In this document: one piece after another, positions 47,501-56,500 of the stretch | How positions within the stretch are numbered: the stretch's first letter is position 1 | Layout of the letters: every line of letters begins with the position of its first letter | Assembly: GCA_934047225.1 (NCBI GenBank) | Contig: OW204000.1 | Span: forward strand, 12,852,001 to 12,916,000 | DNA from: Ypsolopha sequella | Lineage: Eukaryota; Arthropoda; Insecta; Lepidoptera; Ypsolophidae | Direction: 5' to 3' | DNA length: 64,000 bases | Translations under genes and position numbers: made by a program | Notes under the pieces: generated by a model | Told to the model about the DNA's origin: nothing | The model's input: only the letters and a program-made list of their open reading frames with translations | The model's database searches: none

Positions 47501-50500
47501 TTGGTAAGGCATCTGCTTTTAAAAGTCTCCATTTTAAATTTTCGTTTGGTCCAAAAGAATCCGACGTAAAGTGTTTCGAACAAATATGACCGCTTTTTTT
47601 AATTGCCCAATTTGGTCAAATTATTCGTCTAAGCCATTCACTTTTTAATTCTTCCCTTTTTGGAAATCTGTAACAAAAAAATATAGCGATATTTATTCGG
47701 CATTATTTTTCTTTTAACTCGCGCTGCAATGAGGGATTTACTTTTCTTTTTTTTTTTACTCTTCCCTAGTCGCTGGATAGATGGCGCTGAACTTGGTAAG
47801 TTACTGCAAGGAACGGAACGTCACATAATTTTTTGATTATTGCACTTGGATGTAATTTTGAGATCGTAAAACGAAACGTACATAAAAAAGTAATTAATGT
47901 CATTGTCACATCACATCACAATGACATTTTGAAAATAAATAAATAATAACAACAAGGAAAAAGAAAAAAATAATTAGCAGTCTTTTTATGAGTTTTCTAA
48001 GCCAGAAAGAAAATGTCCCAAGAGAAAAAGAAGAGAAGTCTGTGCCTTGTGGATTTGTATAAAAATGGAGGCATACATCTTTTTCCTAAAGATGAAAGTC
48101 GTAAAGCGCAATGAGTACAAGCCATGGTACATTTTAAACTTGGACGGACCATAACAAAGCATTTGCTCATAGCATAATATGCTCAGCACACATGTCATCA
48201 ACCAACGAGCGTATGTGACGTGACGTGACGTGACGCAATGTTTTTTTTTTTTCAATCGTTTTGGCTTTGGCACCTAGCAACGTAGTCAGTTCAACACCAT
48301 CTACAGAGTTCTGGGAAACTATGTTTTTTTTTAATACTCAAAAAGAAAACCTCTCATTAATCTATTATCCTTTATGCACGGCTGCCGCGGGAACCAATGT
48401 TCGATAGTTTGCCACACGGACTTTGGTACATCACTATACGAAAAAACATAACCTCTCATAGTCGGCAGAAAATCTATATAAAACAGGCAAATATCGGTGT
48501 AGAATTGAACACGAGTATGATTTACAAGAACTACTATTATTGTTACTGAGTTTTAGGTATGATCCTGCAACTTATTAACATAAAAACTATCAGAACTCAC
48601 CGATGAAATGATATTGCTTCATTGTTGTTTTCTTTTCTTCCTGTATGCGATTTACAGCCTTCAATCGCACAAGACATTTTATTACAATGTTAAAAAAACA
48701 ATCAACACAAACAATAATAAATCACACTTTCACGAATTTTGAGAGGAAGAGCACCAAAATATTTAATTTCTCTCGGTGAAGCTGTAAACTTTCGCAAAAT
48801 GCAATAGACATTTCGATGCCACCAAATTAAGATGTGATGCACGCAACGAACGATATTACAACACAACGATACAATGATGAGACATATTTAATTTGATGGT
48901 ATTATAATATTTAAAATACATCCAAATTACATCCATCTGACATTTGTTTGGTTCAATCTAGTGACACACCAGGAAAAAATATAAAGTAAGTGCGGTCCGT
49001 CGTTTCATTCACTCGTACACAGGAGTAATTTACGTTAGATGAGTACAATGGCTAATGCCCAGTTCTTATTTTAGTCAGGCTTCTATTTGTATTCCTTATT
49101 CTGAGGGTTGAATGGTCGAATCCTTGTCAAACTTAAAGATGCGTTCAAGAAATATATTTTTTCGTATTGGAATGTCTGATGATAACGTCACTGAAAGTCG
49201 AACGAAAGACATTACTTTTTACATTTATTATTCTGTAAAACTTTTTTCATTTATTATTCTGTAAACTAGAAACGGTTAAGAAAAGCTATTCTTCGGAACG
49301 GTTTTCGATCCTAATTATTGACGAAAAAAAATAAGAGGCCAATTCATAGAATATCAGTCATTATATTACTATCACCAAACTTTCGTTTACTTATTGATAC
49401 CAAACTACCAAAAGATGGCATTGTTTACAAATGTATATAGGATCTCCAATTTTAATTTCTACGTCGCACATCGACAAATGGTTCCAGATTTTCTCTGATG
49501 CTAGTAACTCAATGGGACGGCTGCCTCTCATGTTGGGACTTATTGAGAAGGCGCAGCGCTCCTATCGTGACCGCACAACTTTGCGACGAGTCTTTATTAC
49601 GTCTACGACCGCACGAGGGGGTATGTACATGAATAAAATAAAATACACATTTTACAATACAATATTTTTACATGATTATTGCAAAACGGCTCACCTTAAT
49701 AACTATTTTTGATCGGGATAGCCGACCAGTTTCAGCAGATTCAGACTGTTGAAACTGGTCGGCTATCCCGATCAAAAATAGTTATTGAGGTGAGCAGTTT
49801 TGCAAATATAACCGTTTTTCCCCCGAAGGGATAAAAACGGATATTTCGAGTCCAGCCGAGGCTTGCTTGACCCACTTGAGAATACAACCCCGCTTTTACC
49901 GAATGCGCATGCTCTTCAAGCCTAAAACCCCCTAAGATCCACATCTCTTGGGGTACCTAACATGGCAACCCCATGATCACCGGATTCGACGCCATCTTGT
50001 AACTAAAGAACTCGCACGTTGGCAAGCCTGTTCTTCAGTACCTTGAGCCGGCAAGGCGTCAAAAAATTGGTGGGTCAAGCAAGCCTCGGCTGGACTCGAA
50101 ATATCCGTTTTTATCCCTTCGGGGGAAAAACGGTTATATTTAGAGGTCCGAGCCTTCGGCTTGCTTGACCCACTTGAGATATGTCTGTTTTCTGCCGGCG
50201 TTCGAGTTCGAAAGCGTATTGTGACAGGAGGATAGATTTATTGGACTTGAAAAACAAAACTTCGAGAAATATAATCAAATAATATAATCGTTTTGGTCAA
50301 ACTCAAACACAACATTTACAGGACCAAAATACACAAAGATATTGTTAATTACAATAAACCAATATCTTATCTTATCATAGAGCTTGAAAGTATGAGGACG
50401 GCCTGTCCTGTTGCCTGATTGGCCTTTGTATTTCTCTGAAGTAAAATTTTAGAAAAGTCTCCTTTGATTTCCAATTTCCTTTACTAATTACTTCGTCAAT

Positions 50501-53500
50501 ATCTAGACCACGCACTGAAAAATTATCACTGGCTACCGCAGCTCTGATACTGCCCGGTGAAGCCTTTAGATCTGCATCCTTAAAGCAGTTTTTAATCCAT
50601 CCACTAATAACCGTGCGACTAGCTGCCTTCACAATTCCCCTAGTTGTTATAAATAGATGTTCTAAGTCATCCCGAGCCTTGCGCCGGGATTCCGAAATGA
50701 CAATTAATTTCCGAACCCAAAAAACAACGTCCAAATTTTTAACACGATTGCTATTGATTTTCCAGCCCGACTGTCTGTGTGTCATGGAATCTGTCTTTGA
50801 TCCGAAACACGGCCAAAAAATCAATGAGCTGCTATCACTTGCGAATTCAATGTTACCTTCTCCAATCGATAACAAGGTTAAATCATGCAAGCGTCTTCCC
50901 GAATGTAATAAGAGAAGAAGTGCTGTGTGACGAGATACTTGATACAAATTATTCTCTACAATTTCTATCTGTTTCAACCAGTCTATAATGTGGTCTAAAT
51001 TCCAAATTCTTCTTTTACTTATTACTTTTTATTTTGAGACAGCTCTTACTACATGCCGTACCAGAGGGTGCGCTGATAGGTTGACTGAATTTTGTGGGTT
51101 AGAGAAGGTACAGACTACAGACTTGTGAACCAAAATTGTTGCCGGTGATAGGCCCAACGACAATCGTAAGTAACACAAATATTTTGCAACTTGTTCTGCT
51201 GCTGGGTCAGTAACAGTACAGTTGTTCTCACTCGCCCATTGCTTCCATCGATTCCAAGCACCCTGATAAGTCTTAAGCGAACTTTTACGCCAGGATTTAG
51301 ATAACAGATCTCTGTATTCTGTAGGCCAGGTGTCTATCTCACGGGTCCACCCCGTACCCTCCATATTTCCAACTGTAATTCCTTCGTTTCTGGTGGCGGC
51401 AGGTTTGTTCGCCTGTCGATCAAATTGTGTTCCAAGTTCTGAATTGTAAGGGGGGGTGCACTGGCTCTCAATTTCAGGTCGGATCTCCAAAAGACCCGAT
51501 GCCACCGTGGACAGATTATTAGGTAAGTTCCTGATGCTTGATGCAAGTGGCTTAAAACCCGAGGCATTAGACAAGGAGGGGGAAACACCCATGCTAGACT
51601 CCACTTCCACGGCCTTGAGAATGCATCCACAAATAGGGCATTCTGGGTCTCGTGCATCTTCTGTCGCATAAACTGACACCACTGCCGACCTGGTCGAAGC
51701 AAAAAGGTCGATTTGAGGAGTACCCCACTTGTGGAATATCATTTGTACTACCTGCTTCGAAAGTGACCATTCTGGTAAACACTTGCTGCGTGACAGACTG
51801 TCCGCTGTGGCGTTGTGGCGTCCCGGAAGATATCGAGCAAGTAGAATCATTTTCAATTTGTCGGCTAAGAGAAATATTTTCCGAACTAACTTGAGAAGCG
51901 TAAGGGACTTGGTACCACCCTGTTTTTGTATGTAAGCTACCACAGATCGGTTGTCCGACTGTATAAGGCAAGTACTTCCTCTTACCAGTCTGCAGTTGCT
52001 TTTTATTGTTGTGTATACTGCCCACATCTCCTTCCTGTTGCAGTGCCAATACTGTTGCTGTTGATTCCAAACTCCTTTTAAATGCCTTCCGTTTATGATC
52101 GCCCCCCAGCCGATGTCGGAGGCATCCGTGGTTATAAATATCGTTGTTGGATTGCTGTGAATTGGTGATACTTCGGTCAGATGTTCGAGCCACCATTGAC
52201 AATCCCGCAAGGTCTCCTCGCTGAGAATGTATTCCCTTGATTTTGGATAACGTGACATCTTGCTGTTGTCTCTTTGGAAGTAACGGCAATGCAGTCGGCC
52301 TTGATCTACTACAAAGGACGCGAAAGTTAGATGACCTAGAACCCTCTTCGCCTACCACCAACTGCATTTTTTCTTTTTTAATACTTTTTGAAGTAGAGAC
52401 GCTATTCGGCTGATCTTTCTTTCCCCGATATACTTTATGCCTTTCTCGGTGTCCCAAAACACCCCTAGGTACTCTTGTTTCTGACTTGGTTTTGAGCCTG
52501 ATTTTTCCAGATTTAGATTCCAACCGAGATCTGTCAGGAAATTTTTTGCCCAAACCCCTTGTTGGTGCAATGTAGCAGGGTTTTGTGATACCAGTAAAAA
52601 GTCGTCCAGGTACACTACCACTCGTAACCCGTTCTGACGCATCACGTCTGCGACCCAGTTTGTTATTTTTGCGAAAACATGCGGTGCCGAGGCCAACCCG
52701 AAGGGCAAACATGTCATCTGGTAGTATTTGTCCTTGAATTTTAGTATCAGAAACCTTCTGTGACTCTTTGCCAATGGGATATGAAAATAAGCCTTCGAAA
52801 TGTCGATCTTCAACATGTAATCCTTCTGCTGTAAGAAAGTTGGAATATGACGATGGCTGATTAGTCTGAACTTTTTGACTTTAAGATATCTATTGAGAGC
52901 TTTCAAGTTGAATATTTGTTTGTTACTACCATTCGATTTTTTAATTAGAAACATGGGAGAGACGAAACCGTATTGAGTATTTGCTGTTTCTATTGCCCCC
53001 ATTGTTTGTAGCTCATGAATCTCTCTCTCCATCTGGGCGCTGTGTTTGGTCTCTAAAGCCTTTGTCGTTGACAGACAAATATTCTTCAAAGGAGGCTTGC
53101 TCACAAAAGGTATCTTGTAACCTTGAATTATATTTAACAGAGTGGGATCTGCGCCAAATTTTATCCAATTATTTAATTTATGGTTCAGAACTCCCACTCG
53201 AAAAGATCCATCTTTAATATTTACGTCTTTGGTTCTTGTTGGACTCCCTCGGCTTTTTAGAATCTTTCTTGAACTTTGGGCCACCTGATGCTTGTTTTGG
53301 GCGCGGACGGTACTCTTGCACATTCCCAAATTTTGATTTCTTCGTTGTACGAGATATGTGTTGGGTTTGTCTCCCAGTTGACTTTTCGGACTTTCCTTCC
53401 CGTGCTCGGAATGGAAAAAACTTATAGAGACCTCCATGGTGCTTCATAGTTTCACCTAGATTTTCAGACTCGAACAGATGGGAAGTCGATATCGGGAGCT

Positions 53501-56500
53501 CTTGAAGGATGTTTCCCATTGCCAAGCTTTTGCAATGGAATGCTGCTCTTCTCGCCGATAATACATCCGAGCGACGTCCGCAAACATACTGCATCGTATG
53601 ATCACAATACTGACGAAATTTGGTGGGGCCCGTTAAATATTTTTGTATGGATTTTGTAAGGGCTTCCGATCCGACCTCAGAGTCTATTTGTATCAAGGCC
53701 TCCTGAAAGGCTTCTCTTTGTAGAAGCAGCCCATGGGTTATGACACCCAGTGTCTGGTCGAACTTTGCCAGCGTTTCACAGTTGCTCCCTCGTGGTGCTA
53801 CAGGCTTTAATTGTGAATTAATTTTAAGGACGGAGAAAATTGGTTCTGCTTGCAGGGCTTTTTCGGCTTCTTTATATCTGATATTGTTCCAGCCCGGTAA
53901 ACCCAAGCGCTGACAAGCTATGCCTTTTCTAATCATATTGTCTGACGCCCGAGGCACTGCAGGCTCAGCTTCCACCGTTGTAGCTTCGAAATCAAAAACA
54001 TTGACTTCTTTGTTTTCATTCACATTATTTGAAGGTGGTGTAGTAGCTCTTGGAGAGTCGACCACTTCTACGCTTTCGCAGTCTGATTCCTCTATGCCCT
54101 CTTCTATGTCCGAAAACGAGGAATCAGCTTCTACCATTTCTTCTGCTGGGACTGCTGGGGTAGCTTTCTTCTCCATCAACATTACCATCATTTCGCGAAA
54201 CATTTCTGTTTGTCTTGTAATGGCATCTACCCAAACATTTTCTCGGTCAACAGTTTTGCTACAAGATTCTGTCCTTTTCTTTTTGCGGTTATCCTCTGGG
54301 GATACCGGTGTAGTCGATTTCCTCCGCAGCGATTTGACAGCTTCTCCACGGGCTACGATCTGCGGCCTCATATTCTCCACTGCATCCAGAAATAAGCCGA
54401 GGCTCTCGCCATGTATCTTCACTGCTAGAGAGTGGGGTGAGAATATGAGGGCCCTGGTAAACGGCCATCTCCACAGCTTAGCCTTGACTCGCTTATAGAC
54501 CTTCTCTGTGAGCTCTTCTACGCCAAAAGCATGGGCCAACTCTATTGTTGGTATAGCAAATCGAAGCTTGTTTGCCACTTTACTTTCTGGAGGGTCATCC
54601 AGAAAATCGGAAGTTTCGTTGACCTGCCAGCTATGCCAACCCTCCGGCAAATATGGAGTTATGGCATCTTCTATCGTTGCGATTATCGGTTTTGCCTCTT
54701 CATCTTCTTTTGACGCATTGATTAATTCAAGTAAGGACGGCATTCCGCCTGAAAAGACAAAAACTTTATTGATAGAGCAATTTGAGCGTCCATCTAAACA
54801 CTAAACAAAGTGTAAGCTCCAATTTGGAACGTCAATAGAGCAAAAGAGTCGTATCGCTTTGAGGCATTCGGGCGAATCTGAGGCATCGACGTCACATTCG
54901 AGCCGTCCACGTCCCATCCGAGCCGTCGACGTCCCACTCGAGCCGTCGACGTCCCATTCGAGCCGTCGACGTCCCATTCGAGCCGTCGACGTCCCATTCG
55001 AGCCGTCGACGTCCCATTCGAGCCGTCGACGTCTCATTCGAGCCGTCGACGTCCCATTCGAGCCGTCGACGTCCCATCGAGCCGTCGACATCCCTCATTC
55101 GAGCCGTCGACGTCTCATTCCGTCGACTAGGTAATCGAATGGGGGAATCGGGGCATCCAACGGCCCACTTTTGGGTCATCTCTCTAGCAGGTGGCTGTAC
55201 AAAGAGATGAGGCAGGCAAACCATCAATTGAGTCTATACCGGTTTTTAGACTAAACCACTGTGCCTAGGCAAGTTGGCCGCAGGACAAGTGGTATCGTAG
55301 GTGGTGAAAACGCACGCCACGAATTTAAATCAATTGAGGTTATCTCTTAGCACCTGCGTTTGCCCAAGATGCTCGGTTTTTCAACCGAAGCCACGCGCTC
55401 TTAGCACGCGTTTTGATACCTAACCTAAAAATAAAATGAAAAATAAATCATACCTTTCTCTGAATTGACTCGAAGAGCAACTTTACTTTCACTATAACTA
55501 TTATTTCAATATAAAGAACGTTAAGTAAGAATAAGTTTTTACGTAATGCATTCGGTAAAAGACAAAGCGTACTGAAGAACAGGCTTGCCAACGTGCGAGT
55601 TCTTTAGTTACAAGATGGCGTCGAATCCGGTGATCATGGGGTTGCCATGTTAGGTACCCCAAGAGATGTGGATCTTAGGGGGTTTTAGGCTTGAAGAGCA
55701 TGCGAATTCGGTAAAAGCGGGGTTGTATTCTCAAGTGGGTCAAGCAAGCCGAAGGCTCGGACCTCTAAATATCATGTTTTATCCTCAAATTTCATTCAAT
55801 ATATTTATAGTTACATTGTTCCTAATGAGTTTTTTTTGTAAATATGTTCTACGTACAAACACGCTGTTTCTACAGTTTTATTTTAAGTATTAATTAAAGT
55901 ATAATAATTAATTCATTAATTCAGACTGTTGAAAGTGGTCGGCTATCCCGATCAAAAATAGTTATTGAGGTGAGCCGTTTTGCAATTATCATGTTTTATC
56001 CTATTTATAGTTACATTGTTCCTAATGAGTTGTTTTTTGTAAATATGTTCTACGTACAAACACGCTGTTTCTACAGTTTTATTATAAGTATTAATTAATT
56101 TATAATAACTAATTAATTAATTCAGACTGTTGAAACTGGTCGGCTATCCCGATCAAAAATAGTTATTGAGGTGAGCCGTTTTGCAATTATCATGTTTTAT
56201 CCTCAAGTTTCATTTAATATATTTATAGTTACATTGTTCCTAATGAGTTTTTTTGTAAATATGTTCTACGTACAAACACGCTATTTCTACAGTTTTATTA
56301 TAAGTATTAATTAATGTATAATAATTAATTCATTAATTCTGTACTTGTTTTGCAGGGTTTGCTAGTGGCATGCGGCAGTAGTAAAGGGACCATTTATCTA
56401 GCAGAGCTGTCACATAATCTTGGGACTGCTGATAAAAACGATAAACAGCTGTTGACTCATGCAAGTATATATATATATATATTTTTTTTTTTGGTGGTTG

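Larger units (their letters stand above)
45489..49105. mobile_element. 3.6-kb DNA transposon-like element with about 40-bp TIRs and 8-bp target duplication, DNAI2 intron 8
   Basis: The left end ctcagaataaggaatacaaa (then tagaaacctggctaaaataa) is matched in reverse at the right (ttattttagtcaggcttcta, then tttgtattccttattctgag). The 8-bp GGTTGAAT flanks both sides (45481-45488 and 49106-49113). An 8-bp duplication fits the hAT or P superfamilies (known). Near 48040-48110 the plus strand reads [16 protein letters not shown], reminiscent of part of a THAP zinc-finger as found in P-type transposases, but interrupted just after. No intact transposase is seen. The element contains the separate Tc1/mariner-like insertion at 45837-46635. 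Confidence 0.7.
49806..55770 (-). mobile_element. DIRS-type tyrosine-recombinase retrotransposon, full-length but with coding breaks
   Basis: Read on the minus strand: right terminal repeat, untranslated leader with a minisatellite, gag-like ORF, then reverse transcriptase, RNase H and tyrosine recombinase, internal complementary region, left terminal repeat. There is no integrase or aspartic protease motif and no direct LTRs; this combination defines DIRS. The structure is complete at both ends, but the pol frame carries two in-frame stops. It lies antisense in DNAI2 intron 9. Confidence 0.9.

Noticed and set aside
49431..49712. A 93-codon open frame starting [18 protein letters not shown]
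   Set aside because: The real coding here is DNAI2 exon 9 in another register; this frame ignores its splice sites.
51594..52712. A 372-codon open frame on the minus strand within the DIRS element
   Set aside because: It is in a different frame from the RT, RNase H and recombinase motifs and shows none of them.
54794..55227. Open frames with repeated [17 protein letters not shown] or [15 protein letters not shown] motifs
   Set aside because: They are artefacts of the 20-bp minisatellite in the DIRS leader.
45101..56355. DNAI2 broken by transposon insertion with a lost exon
   Set aside because: Exon 9 was found at 49488-49620 with correct phase and conserved motifs, so the gene can still be intact.
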